A stretch of 64,000 bases of DNA from an uncultured Bacteroidales bacterium (GTDB taxonomy: Bacteria > Bacteroidota > Bacteroidia > Bacteroidales > UBA932), in NCBI GenBank assembly GCA_944325495.1, contig CALVAD010000001.1, forward strand, positions 62,001 to 126,000, in the 5' to 3' direction. The number at the start of each line of letters is the position of its first letter. Within the stretch, counting starts at the first letter, position 1. This document shows positions 1 through 7,435 of this stretch, one piece after another. Position numbers and translations under genes: made by a program. The notes under the pieces are model-generated. The model made no database searches. It was not told where the DNA came from and saw only the letters and a list, made by a program, of their open reading frames with translations.

Positions 1-269
1 TAGATACTCCAAAAGGTCAGGTGGTGTCGCCGGCCGACTATTACGACATCACGCATATAAAGACCACCAATGAGGCCGGTGCGCGTCAGGATGTGATCGG
101 ATATGGGGAAAAGGTTGTCCTGCCGGCGGCACATGTAAACCGGAAAGATGCGATTACGGTATTCGGTATTGATGTCAAGGAGCTGACGGCACTAAGGGCA
201 TGTACTGTCGGAGGGAAAATCGCCATGCTGAACGGGAAAATAATGACTATAAGGATTCCGAAGAAATGA
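1..269 (+). CDS. Phage protein, 5' end outside window
   Basis: The reading frame is open from base 3 with no stop upstream, so the gene enters from beyond the left edge; the GTG at 21 is probably internal. The last 82 residues (ending in RIPKK) have no motif I recognise. It lies directly before phage tail-type genes, and its TGA overlaps the next ATG (ATGA at 266-269), so it belongs to the same late phage operon. Function unknown; a virion or tail-associated role is inferred from position only. Confidence 0.6.
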   Translation, partial: DTPKGQVVSPADYYDITHIKTTNEAGARQDVIGYGEKVVLPAAHVNRKDAITVFGIDVKELTALRACTVGGKIAMLNGKIMTIRIPKK

Positions 270-460
270 AAATAAAGATGTATTCAGTCCCGGATAAGAT
301 TGCTGCCGATCTGGGACTTGCAGAATTAAGGATATCAGATGGTAGCGGACATTATCTGTTGTCATCCCAGGACCTCCGTGCATACGGCATTGACCGGGCG
401 GTATCGGATGGGGCCGTCGGGATTTCGGCAACTGAAGCAAAGGAGAAGTTCAATCTATAA
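266..460 (+). CDS. Small phage protein, unknown function
   Basis: A 64-residue protein beginning MKIKMYSVPDKI. I chose the ATG at 266 because it overlaps the stop of the preceding gene in the usual ATGA arrangement; an in-frame start at 200 would overlap the upstream gene by 70 bp. No membrane segment or recognisable domain is visible. It sits between two late phage genes and is separated from the next by 11 bp. Possibly a small head-tail or tail accessory protein; this is inference from context. Confidence 0.55.
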   Translation: MKIKMYSVPDKIAADLGLAELRISDGSGHYLLSSQDLRAYGIDRAVSDGAVGISATEAKEKFNL

Positions 461-471
461 ACTGAATTGAT

Positions 472-1539
472 ATGGATATAAGTGCTATCGATACGCTTGA
501 GGCGATCGTTGATGGTGACACCATCGTCCCGGGGATGAATTTTGCCCTCCCTTCAGGAGTGGGTACTACTCAGTATTTCAATCCGTCTACAGGAGAGTGT
601 ACCCCTGATTATTCCCAGAGCAAGAATCAGATCATTTTATACCCGTACTGCTACTCGAGCAGCTCCGGTAAATTCATTGTCCCTGATTCTGGACAGGAAA
701 TGTGGTATTTTGACAATCCTGATTCTGAATCTTCACAGATTCTGGCGACAAAAGGGGGAGAAGTCGTCTCAAAGTACAGCAAACTGTTTCAGAAGACCAC
801 ATATTCAGTGAATAACCAGGTATTCCCGGCATTGAAAATTATTGGCAATCTTGCTGGCGAAGATTCCCTGAACGATGTCGGCATATATTTCAAGTCCACA
901 TTCAAAGGCATGGAATTGACCTGCCATGCAGTGATATCTGTGAGGGAGAGTGTCGGCAGCATGTTCGACATCCTGATAAACTGTACCAACGAGGACGGCC
1001 TGAATGATACGGTAATCGACAACAATAGTGAATACCTGGTGCTCAATGCTGCCCTGCAGGACAACGGGGCCAGCGTCTCTCCTTCCGGGGCATGGAGCTG
1101 GAAGAAAGCCACATCTTCGGGTTTGGTAGCCGTGTCTCATGTCGCAGGTGTCACGGAACTCTCGGATTCTAATAGGACACTGAAACTGTATGACGGGGCA
1201 ATAGAGGGAACAGAAGAGTATTTCGCATGCGTTGAGCACAACGGTGTCACATATATGAAGGGCATCCAGGTATGTGATACACATGACCCGTATTATATCG
1301 ATATCGGCAGATCCAAGTCAAGTAATATGGTTAAGGAGACCGATACCATAGAGTATACGCCGAAAGTCCTTTCACGGTCCTCAAGAACTGTACAGAGCGG
1401 ATGGTCTTTCAGCTATGCAATCCGTGACAATGAAGGGAGCAGTATCCGTACTGCATCCGGGACGAAACTTACGGTACCTGGCGATGAAGTACATGAGTAC
1501 GGTGGATTGAATATACATATAACGGCGAGCAAGTCATGA
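472..1539 (+). CDS. Phage structural protein, probably tail/baseplate region
   Basis: 355 residues, rich in Ser, Thr, Gly, Asn and aromatic residues in the alternating pattern typical of beta-sheet virion proteins. There is no signal peptide or transmembrane segment. The second half, from about residue 195, looks like Ig-type repeats (phrases such as GAWSWKKA and FSYAIRDNEGS). Its stop overlaps the start of the next tail gene by 4 bp (1536-1539), so the two are translationally coupled. I do not recognise a named family; a tail-tip or fibre-adaptor role is inferred from its place upstream of the fibre-like genes and the DGR target. Confidence 0.6.
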   Translation: MDISAIDTLEAIVDGDTIVPGMNFALPSGVGTTQYFNPSTGECTPDYSQSKNQIILYPYCYSSSSGKFIVPDSGQEMWYFDNPDSESSQILATKGGEVVSKYSKLFQKTTYSVNNQVFPALKIIGNLAGEDSLNDVGIYFKSTFKGMELTCHAVISVRESVGSMFDILINCTNEDGLNDTVIDNNSEYLVLNAALQDNGASVSPSGAWSWKKATSSGLVAVSHVAGVTELSDSNRTLKLYDGAIEGTEEYFACVEHNGVTYMKGIQVCDTHDPYYIDIGRSKSSNMVKETDTIEYTPKVLSRSSRTVQSGWSFSYAIRDNEGSSIRTASGTKLTVPGDEVHEYGGLNIHITASKS

Positions 1540-3110
1540 ACCAGGTCTCGACATACGATTCGCTCATACCGTATCCGGAGAGTGCCACCGGATACAACCT
1601 CGCGCTATCGCAGAATCCGATAGTCTGTGATGCCGTCGGCATTCCCAAACTGACCACACTTGACGTGACCCTTTGGCGGAAGACAGGGAATGACACGATG
1701 GAGGTCGCTTCCGGCACATTCTTAAAGGTCATCGTATATTTCCCGAGTTCATCGAGGGAATATAAGGTGACGACAGGCAAGGTTACCGCATCGCTTGCAA
1801 GTAGTGATACAATCCCGAAATATGTCACATCCGTAAAGGTGGAGGCCGGGGAGAGTAGCTATGATGTGCACGATATAGCAGATATGACAATCCCTGTTAA
1901 TAAGGACGGAGCAGAGGGTAGGAACGGTCGGCTTCCTGTGCCATACGGGGAATACAGTTCCACGGTGACATATACTGCAACTGACCAGATCGCCCCTTAT
2001 GTGCTTCATGATGGACAGTATTATGTCATGAACAAGACTACATCGGTGAGAGGCCTGAATCCGAAGACAGACTATGCCGCAAACGGACAAAATGCTACCT
2101 GGATACTGCTTGAACAGTATAAAGCTGCATTCTACGAGGTCATAATGGCTCAACTTGGGCTTGTCGGCAAGGCCGTATTCTATAACGAGTACATGTACAG
2201 CCAGTATGGGAAGAACGGGACAACGGCGGTGACAAGTGAAGGGAAATACGGTATACCCAAGGATGCGGGCGGATCTTTTGATCCAAATATGCTTTTGAAC
2301 TTCCTCACGGGGTATTTCAGGTGCAACAATGCGGAAATTACTGGGAAAGTAAATGCAACCTCTGGCACATTCAAGAATGTTAAAGTGTTGGGAAGTGTTA
2401 GCTCTCCTTTCACTAAACCAGATGATTCCTTTGATGTAGATCTATCAGATAACATAGCATTGATAAGTTCAGGTGGAGGTTGGCTATGGTCTTATTCTTT
2501 GCCGTGGGATGTTAGTCAGACTGGACGCAAAATATGTATTACAAACTACAGATGGGGCAACTCTATTGCAGAAGGGGCAGCATCTATAAATGCCCCATCT
2601 GGTAAATACTTTTTTGAGGATGGTATATCAAAAAAAAGCATAACTATAAATAGGGAAGTTATTGAATTGTTGGGGTATGGAACACAAACTACATTCTATG
2701 GATGGATAGTATTGGCCAGGAACAATCTGATGACTAAGTATGGGTATGGTAGACGACTTAATGTATTGGCTTATGGAAGGACGAATAATTACTCTATGAA
2801 TGCCAGCTATTATAAGACCTGGGATGGGAAAACTATAAAAATGACTAAATCCGGAACAGGCATATATGTCATAACCTTACCGTCCGGTTGGTTTAGTAAT
2901 GCAAATGACGTATTTATTCAGATTACACCTATGGCTCAGAGAGAAAGAATGGGTGTCACAGTAAACTCGGCTACGCAGGTGACAGTGTCATTTGCATATG
3001 CCAGTTTAAGACAATATAATGTTGATTGGGGAGTTGAGTATCAATTACAGTATTTGAATTACGATACGGACTTCTTCTTTATGATCTCAAACAGGAATGA
3101 TTTTGTTTAA
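1536..3110 (+). CDS. Phage tail/fibre protein with AT-rich C-terminal module
   Basis: 524 residues. The N-terminal half (to about residue 265) carries Ig-like and carbohydrate-binding-like stretches. A short linker near residue 270 (GKVNATSGTFKNVKV) resembles the joint seen before variable tips in Bacteroides phage fibre proteins. From about base 2330 the composition turns AT-rich with many A/T third positions, unlike the first 800 bp, which suggests the distal region was exchanged as a module. The C-terminal portion is aromatic-rich and probably a receptor-binding or pseudo-lectin domain. The stop overlaps the next start (TAATG at 3108-3112). Exact function not established. Confidence 0.65.
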   Translation: MNQVSTYDSLIPYPESATGYNLALSQNPIVCDAVGIPKLTTLDVTLWRKTGNDTMEVASGTFLKVIVYFPSSSREYKVTTGKVTASLASSDTIPKYVTSVKVEAGESSYDVHDIADMTIPVNKDGAEGRNGRLPVPYGEYSSTVTYTATDQIAPYVLHDGQYYVMNKTTSVRGLNPKTDYAANGQNATWILLEQYKAAFYEVIMAQLGLVGKAVFYNEYMYSQYGKNGTTAVTSEGKYGIPKDAGGSFDPNMLLNFLTGYFRCNNAEITGKVNATSGTFKNVKVLGSVSSPFTKPDDSFDVDLSDNIALISSGGGWLWSYSLPWDVSQTGRKICITNYRWGNSIAEGAASINAPSGKYFFEDGISKKSITINREVIELLGYGTQTTFYGWIVLARNNLMTKYGYGRRLNVLAYGRTNNYSMNASYYKTWDGKTIKMTKSGTGIYVITLPSGWFSNANDVFIQITPMAQRERMGVTVNSATQVTVSFAYASLRQYNVDWGVEYQLQYLNYDTDFFFMISNRNDFV

Positions 3111-4543
3111 TGATTATTAATATGGCAGAAACAATTGATCTTTCGACCCTTGACCCGTTGTCAGTGGTCGAATCCGAGGACCTGATACTCGGTTACAGCA
3201 AGTCAGGAAAGAAGTTCGGCTTTGTGCCTGTCAGTGTCGTTACCAATGGCGGTTATGCCTGCAGACGCTGGAATCTTAATAACAGCAGCCCTGTAGGGGA
3301 AGCCGTGGGTAACATAGACTATCTGCGTGAACTTCCGTCCATGCTTGGGCTCGGATGCTACTTGGTAGACAAGAATCATGGAAGGAGAAAACTTGATCCG
3401 GCTAATCATTACAAGTTGGCCACAGGAGAAACTGCGAAGCTTGACGGTTCGATGGGAGATTACATGTGGGGATGGGGGACCAAATGGTATTATGCTTTTT
3501 GGATTGAAGGAGACTGGTTTTATGAGGCAGTTTCGCTCAAACCTATACCAGGACGGCTGAACTATATAATACCAGTTGCGAGCATGTCAGCCCTGGGCGT
3601 ATCAGTTGTGGACAGGGACAATCTCGAACTGGTAAGCGTCATCAATGAGGCCGCCAGATACAGGGGAGGAAACAATGATGCGACCAAAGACGGCAAGTAC
3701 AATACATTGCTTGGTCGGGCTGCTACTTCACTCAATGCCGATACATTCGGATCGTATGCAAGAAAGAAGGGACAGGGATGGGAAGCGTATTGGTATGCAC
3801 ATCACGCTGCTATGGGGATTCTGTTCCGGATGATATTCGGGACCAGGAATATCCAGGCGACATACAATGCTAATAAGGACAGTAACGGACTCTATCAGGG
3901 CGGCCTTGGTTCAGGCGTTACCGGTGTAGGCACATGGTGGTCAGGAGAACAATATAATTATTATCCGTTCCTGCCTACGACAGTCGGAGTTGACCTTGCA
4001 GACGGTTGTGGCGTTTCCCCATACCAGGTGAAAGGATCTGATGGGTCGACACTGGCTACAGTCAATGTCCCTGTATTCTTCGGGTTGAAGAATATGTTCG
4101 GCTATATGGGCCGATGGGAAAGAGGGAAACTCATCAATAAGGTAGCAGGAGGTCAGGGAGATGTATATGTGGTTCCGAAGTTGTATTCTACATACAGTAT
4201 GAGTTCTATTTCAGGAATGAAGCATGTGGCCACCGTACCGGCAGCTGCAGAGGCAAGTGTATGGGAATACATAAAGCAGGTCAGCATGCAGAATCTCTGT
4301 CATGTGCCTACAGTAACAGGAGCAACTTCCAGCACATATTATTGTGACGGGTTCTATAACGACAATGCCGTTTCCGGTCTGCGTGTGCCGTCCGTTGGTG
4401 GTCATGCGAACAATGGTGGCAATGCTGGCCTTGAGTTCCTCGTTGTGAGCAATGGTGTCTCGACGGCCTATGCGAGCTGCGGGTCCCCGCTCTGCGAAGC
4501 AGAAGAGGACTGGGACACGACGCCTGTCTTGGTGGCCGCATGA
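3110..4543 (+). CDS. DGR target protein (variable phage receptor-binding protein)
   Basis: 477 residues, no signal peptide. The C-terminal part ends in a Gly-, Asn- and Trp-rich segment (SGLRVPSVGGHANNGGNAG, about residues 422-440) typical of the C-type-lectin/FGE-like fold that displays DGR variability. Bases 4368-4495 are a variable repeat matching a template repeat 359 bp downstream, with every secure mismatch at a template adenine. The diversified codons give F, V, S, Y, S and C where the template encodes Y, N, N, N, N and Y. About 16 residues follow the variable repeat. The start at 3110 overlaps the upstream stop; ATG 3122 (MAETIDL) is an alternative. Its role as adhesion tip of the phage tail is inferred from the neighbouring tail genes. 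Confidence 0.85.
   Translation: MIINMAETIDLSTLDPLSVVESEDLILGYSKSGKKFGFVPVSVVTNGGYACRRWNLNNSSPVGEAVGNIDYLRELPSMLGLGCYLVDKNHGRRKLDPANHYKLATGETAKLDGSMGDYMWGWGTKWYYAFWIEGDWFYEAVSLKPIPGRLNYIIPVASMSALGVSVVDRDNLELVSVINEAARYRGGNNDATKDGKYNTLLGRAATSLNADTFGSYARKKGQGWEAYWYAHHAAMGILFRMIFGTRNIQATYNANKDSNGLYQGGLGSGVTGVGTWWSGEQYNYYPFLPTTVGVDLADGCGVSPYQVKGSDGSTLATVNVPVFFGLKNMFGYMGRWERGKLINKVAGGQGDVYVVPKLYSTYSMSSISGMKHVATVPAAAEASVWEYIKQVSMQNLCHVPTVTGATSSTYYCDGFYNDNAVSGLRVPSVGGHANNGGNAGLEFLVVSNGVSTAYASCGSPLCEAEEDWDTTPVLVAA
4368..4495 (+). repeat. DGR variable repeat (VR)
   Basis: Aligned without gaps to 4727-4854. Secure differences are at 4437, 4442, 4443, 4449, 4469, 4476 and 4479; each faces A in the template (4796, 4801, 4802, 4808, 4828, 4835, 4838). 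Three became T and four G. Two further differences at 4493-4494 also face A but fall at the repeat's edge, where a small hairpin (TCTGC-GAA-GCAGA, 4491-4503) begins, so the VR may end at 4492. The GC-rich stretch GGGTCCCCGCTC at 4481-4492 is identical in both copies and could act as the initiation-of-mutagenic-homing region. Confidence 0.92.
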
Positions 4544-4570
4544 TGACGAAGTGACCGATGGGTGGGCAAG

Positions 4571-4630
4571 GTGTCCGAGAGGACACAAAGCACCCAAAGG
4601 CACGAAGTGCCGCCAATGCCCCGTAAGGGG
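4571..4630 (+). other. Three tandem hairpins between VR and TR
   Basis: Three perfect short inverted repeats lie in the 60 bp after the target gene: GTGTCC-GAGA-GGACAC (4571-4586), GGCAC-GAA-GTGCC (4599-4611) and GCCCC-GTAA-GGGGC (4618-4631). The first and third loops fit the GNRA tetraloop pattern. DGR targets in Bordetella phage need a hairpin after the VR for efficient retrohoming; these could serve that role, terminate the fibre transcript, or belong to the 5' part of a template RNA if that starts further upstream. Which one applies is not decided by sequence. Confidence 0.55.
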
Positions 4631-4647
4631 CCGAATTTTGAAAGCTC

Positions 4648-4681
4648 TTTGACATTTTTTCATATTCAAGTGTTATATTTG
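4648..4681 (+). promoter_or_regulatory. Promoter for DGR template RNA / reverse transcriptase
   Basis: A TTTG (4648-4651) and a perfect TATATTTG (4674-4681) match the Bacteroidetes -33 and -7 elements with 22 bp between them, slightly longer than the usual 19-21. Transcription would begin near 4688, about 40 bp before the template repeat, and could run into the reverse transcriptase gene. Confidence 0.6.
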
Positions 4682-4726
4682 TTCCGGGGTTAGTGATAAT
4701 CCTGGGTTGCTGGACCTTCATGAGAC

Positions 4727-4854
4727 CCGTTTCCGGTCTGCGTGTGCCGTCCGTTGGTGGTCATGCGAACAATGGTGGCAATGCTGGCCTTGAGTACCTC
4801 AATGTGAACAATGGTGTCTCGACGGCCAATGCGAACTACGGGTCCCCGCTCAAC
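4727..4854 (+). repeat. DGR template repeat (TR)
   Basis: An invariant-type copy of the VR placed between the target gene and the reverse transcriptase. It contains ten AAY/TAY codons in the frame corresponding to the VR, the adenine-rich codon choice that lets A mutagenesis reach many amino acids. It lies downstream of a good promoter and is not inside a convincing protein gene: the 84-codon frame through it at 4693-4947 merely reads the repeat. The RNA made here would be the template for mutagenic cDNA. Confidence 0.92.
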
Positions 4855-5023
4855 TTTCTGGCAAGGCCTGTTGTCTCTGCCTTGCCATTAAAAGGGCCAG
4901 AACCCCACCCCACGGTGGAAAATAAAAATGGATTCGAGTGCTGGTAGACATCGATGATGACCGAAGGCAGGAGGATGTCCAAGAAAGCAGACAAAACCGA
5001 CATGACACCGAAAAGACACCGAC

Positions 5024-6565
5024 GTGAAACGGAAAGGACACATCTCTCAAGACGTAGCGACGCAGGAGAACTTCAGACATGCCTTTTATGGATATTCTGA
5101 TGGTAAGCATAAAAGATGGTATGTAAAGAGGTTCGAAGCAAAACTTGACGACAACCTTCAGAAGCTTCTCCTTGCGTATGCCACGTGTTCCCACAGGACA
5201 TCACCGTATTCTCCGAAAGAGGTATTTGAACCCAAGCGCAGGATAGTCCATCGCTCCCCGGTATCTGATCATGTCATACAGTGGGCTGCATTGGCACCTA
5301 TGGAACAATGGTTGTTCGATACTATATATTCCAGGTGTCCGGCTTGTGTGCCGGAGAAAGGCACTCACTATTTCTTCAGACAGGAAAGACATGAACTGGT
5401 AAGCTGTACACAGGATGAAGTCTATTATTATGTCCAGTTGGATATCCATCATTATTTTGAATATATCAATCACGACATAATGTCAGACAGGGTGCATCGT
5501 AAGATAAAAGATCCTGTGCTGCTTCACTTCCTGGTGGAGTTCATATACAGCTTCCATCAGGGACTTCCGCTCGGAGTGAAATTATCCCAGATTCTGTCAG
5601 GACTTTACCTTGCCCCGTTTGATCGCCTTGCCTTGCGCTGCTTTGGCATTGCGGACGATCCGGACAAGTTCAATTACTGGCAGGACCGCTATGTCACCGA
5701 TTCCTTCCTGACATGCAGGACACAGGCACAGGCAGACGAACTTGCAAAAGGCGTTGAATATATGAAGTCTAAATTTGCGGCCTTTGTAGCAGAAGGACTC
5801 AAACATTATAGCAGATTTGCAGACAACATAATAATCAAGCACAGGGATAAGACTTTCCTGCATCTTATGACGGAACTTGCAATAATGCACCTGTCAAGGG
5901 ATTTTCTCCTGGAGGTAAACAAAGGGTGGAATGTCAGGCCTATGTGGATGGGAAATGATATTTGCGGCTATGTATTCTATCACGACCATGTACGCCTCCG
6001 GAAACGGAACAAGAAGAGATTATGCCGACAGGTGGCGAAACTCCGGAAGAAGGGGTACTCCGATGAGGATATCAGGCTGAAATGTGCAAGTCGGATCGGT
6101 TTCGCCCAGCATGCGGATACAAAGAATCTTATAAGAACACTTAATATGGAAAAAAGACTTGGAACAGTAATCAAAAACAGGAAGCGGAAGGCTCCATTCG
6201 AAGGTATGGAGGTGGAGCAGAAACTTTCAATCGAGAGCCTTGTGTGCGGTGAGACGGACAACGAGAACGACAAACTAATCCAGCTCATCGACTACAAGAT
6301 TGATGATTCCGTCATAGAACGGAATGATGACGGATCTCCAAAACAGAGGATCGCAATCCGCTACAAGCGGATAGATCATGTTGTCAATCCGGGGACGGAC
6401 AATCCCGAATATGTGTGGGAGGAGGAAGAGCATTACTCGTTCTCCGGGTCCAAGATAATGATTGACCAGGCAGAACAGGACTTCTCAAGGGAAGATCTGC
6501 CCCTTGCTACTGTCATTCGGGAGTTTACAAACAAACACAGGAAGAAGTTTTATAAATTCACTTAA
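5024..6565 (+). CDS. DGR reverse transcriptase
   Basis: 513 residues. Retroelement RT motifs are visible: the catalytic Asp of motif A in LDIHHYF (D140), the DGR-type SQ motif in LGVKLSQILSGLYL (S188-Q189, where retroviral-type enzymes differ), motif C as FADN (D267, N268 instead of a second Asp) and a thumb-like GYVFYHDHVRLRKRNKKR near 325. About 60 residues separate the SQ motif from FADN, more than usual. An acidic C-terminal extension of about 110 residues (from about 400) has no known domain to my eye. The frame is closed upstream at 5005, leaving GTG 5024 as the best start. It copies the TR RNA and delivers A-mutagenised cDNA to the VR. Confidence 0.88.
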   Translation: MKRKGHISQDVATQENFRHAFYGYSDGKHKRWYVKRFEAKLDDNLQKLLLAYATCSHRTSPYSPKEVFEPKRRIVHRSPVSDHVIQWAALAPMEQWLFDTIYSRCPACVPEKGTHYFFRQERHELVSCTQDEVYYYVQLDIHHYFEYINHDIMSDRVHRKIKDPVLLHFLVEFIYSFHQGLPLGVKLSQILSGLYLAPFDRLALRCFGIADDPDKFNYWQDRYVTDSFLTCRTQAQADELAKGVEYMKSKFAAFVAEGLKHYSRFADNIIIKHRDKTFLHLMTELAIMHLSRDFLLEVNKGWNVRPMWMGNDICGYVFYHDHVRLRKRNKKRLCRQVAKLRKKGYSDEDIRLKCASRIGFAQHADTKNLIRTLNMEKRLGTVIKNRKRKAPFEGMEVEQKLSIESLVCGETDNENDKLIQLIDYKIDDSVIERNDDGSPKQRIAIRYKRIDHVVNPGTDNPEYVWEEEEHYSFSGSKIMIDQAEQDFSREDLPLATVIREFTNKHRKKFYKFT

Positions 6566-6960
6566 TGATGGGACGAAGTATATATCTGAACAGGATGAAA
6601 TTCTCTCGTTATGACGAGAAACATGTGATGGTTTATCTGAACGAGGAGCAGGTGGCGGACTATGTCCCGGAGGATGCTCCGGAAGAATTTACCCCGGTCA
6701 CTGCGTATGCCTATACCGGCTCTGAAGATGACGGCGGAACTCTGATTGTCGCAGCGGATGATAGCAGGGATTCCCTGGTCAATGGAATCATCCGTACACG
6801 ATACAGCCAGACAGAGGAGGATGCCATAAAGACTCATCAGATTATAAGGCTTACAGACCCTGGTAATGCCAAATCTGAACAGTATACCGCAGAATGGCTG
6901 GAATTTAATGATTTCAGGACGCAGGCGATAACTACAGTCGATTCATGGCTTAATCAGTAG
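6565..6960 (+). CDS. Phage protein after DGR RT, unknown
   Basis: 131 residues, acidic and apparently mixed alpha/beta, with phrases such as DDGGTLIVAADD and a C-terminal helix ending in WLNQ. The start overlaps the RT stop (TAATG; ATG 6568 is an alternative), so it is co-transcribed with the RT. Classical DGRs have a small accessory protein, Avd, of about this length, but Avd is a basic four-helix bundle and this sequence does not look like one. It may be a tail-assembly or fibre-associated protein. Function unknown. Confidence 0.55.
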   Translation: MMGRSIYLNRMKFSRYDEKHVMVYLNEEQVADYVPEDAPEEFTPVTAYAYTGSEDDGGTLIVAADDSRDSLVNGIIRTRYSQTEEDAIKTHQIIRLTDPGNAKSEQYTAEWLEFNDFRTQAITTVDSWLNQ

Positions 6961-6976
6961 AGCCTGCAGGGGGATA

Positions 6977-7102
6977 TAAAAAGCCCCCGGCCGATAAGTA
7001 GAGATCTCACCCACATACTTATTACGCAATGCGAAGCACCGCACGACCGGGGGCATAACCCTTTGTCGCAGTGCTTCGCATTGTTAGTGTATGTAGGTGA
7101 GA
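6977..7102 (-). ncRNA. Candidate structured small RNA in prophage
   Basis: The 165-bp gap holds an ordered set of elements when read on the minus strand. There is a TATATTTG -7 box (7115-7108) and an expected start near 7101. A 15-bp arm (7103-7089) pairs with 7018-7004 with one mismatch. A perfect 13-bp arm (7083-7071, GTGCTTCGCATTG on the plus strand) pairs with 7039-7027. Finally GCCCCCGGTCG (7054-7044) pairs with CGGCCGGGGGC (6993-6983) with one mismatch, followed directly by TTTTTA, an intrinsic terminator. The terminator's left arm lies in the apical loop of the long stem, so the two helices form a pseudoknot or compete. The predicted RNA is about 125 nt. No minus-strand protein gene is nearby to explain the terminator. 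Confidence 0.6.
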
Positions 7103-7107
7103 TTTGG

Positions 7108-7115
7108 CAAATATA
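7108..7115 (-). promoter_or_regulatory. -7 box of minus-strand small RNA
   Basis: The plus strand reads CAAATATA, which is a perfect TATATTTG on the minus strand. No clear TTTG is found 19-21 bp upstream (plus 7135-7140), so the -33 element is weak or replaced by an activator. Confidence 0.5.
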
Positions 7116-7125
7116 GGGATTTTTT

Positions 7126-7368
7126 ATGAAAGTGATAGATGTGCTTCGGTTCAACCGTGAACTGCTGGAGAAAATCGCCCGGGCCGGGATCAGGCTTGAT
7201 GATATCAGGTATATTGACCTGTTTTCAGACTATATGGCCATGAAGTCCCAGGGAGAGAAAATAACATATATTGTTTCCATATTGGCATTCAGATATTCAA
7301 TCAGCGAAAGGAAGGTCTACAGTCTCATAAAACACCTGCAAAACGACTGCAATTCAGATGCAGTATAA
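7126..7368 (+). CDS. Small HTH protein, possibly Mor-like phage regulator
   Basis: 80 residues. The C-terminal half (VSILAFRYSISERKVYSLIK, residues about 50-69) reads as a helix-turn-helix, with ISERKVYSLIK fitting the recognition helix seen in Mor/C-type activators of Mu-like phages. The N-terminal half is helical and could dimerise. The gene begins 23 bp after the structured RNA element and about 65 bp before the nucleotide and DNA modification pair, which makes it a plausible regulator of late or modification genes. Assignment to the Mor family is by pattern only. Confidence 0.5.
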   Translation: MKVIDVLRFNRELLEKIARAGIRLDDIRYIDLFSDYMAMKSQGEKITYIVSILAFRYSISERKVYSLIKHLQNDCNSDAV

Positions 7369-7406
7369 TCCTGTCCATTTATGCTTACTGTAATGTGACA
7401 GGACAG

Positions 7407-7414
7407 TACCTTTG
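7407..7414 (+). promoter_or_regulatory. -7 box for TS-like/methyltransferase pair
   Basis: TACCTTTG matches TAnnTTTG and lies 21 bp before the ATG at 7436; no good TTTG -33 is present. An inverted repeat, CTGTCC/GGACAG (7371-7376 and 7401-7406), directly upstream might be an operator. Confidence 0.45.
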
Positions 7415-7435
7415 GCTCTGTAAAAGTCAAATGGC

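Noticed and set aside
4493..4495. Extra A-directed changes at the VR 3' edge
   Set aside because: They fit the A-only rule but lie where the repeats diverge and a hairpin begins, so I do not count them as secure mutagenesis sites.
4693..4947. 84-codon open frame through the template repeat
   Set aside because: It only reads the TR in the frame of the VR and has no sensible start or conserved extension; the region is better explained as DGR template RNA.
6565..6960. DGR accessory protein Avd
   Set aside because: Size and position fit, but the sequence is acidic and mixed alpha/beta, not a basic four-helix bundle.
6961..7125. Reading the inverted repeats as a plus-strand terminator
   Set aside because: There is no T-run after the CCGGGGGC arm on the plus strand; the U-tract follows the stem only on the minus strand.
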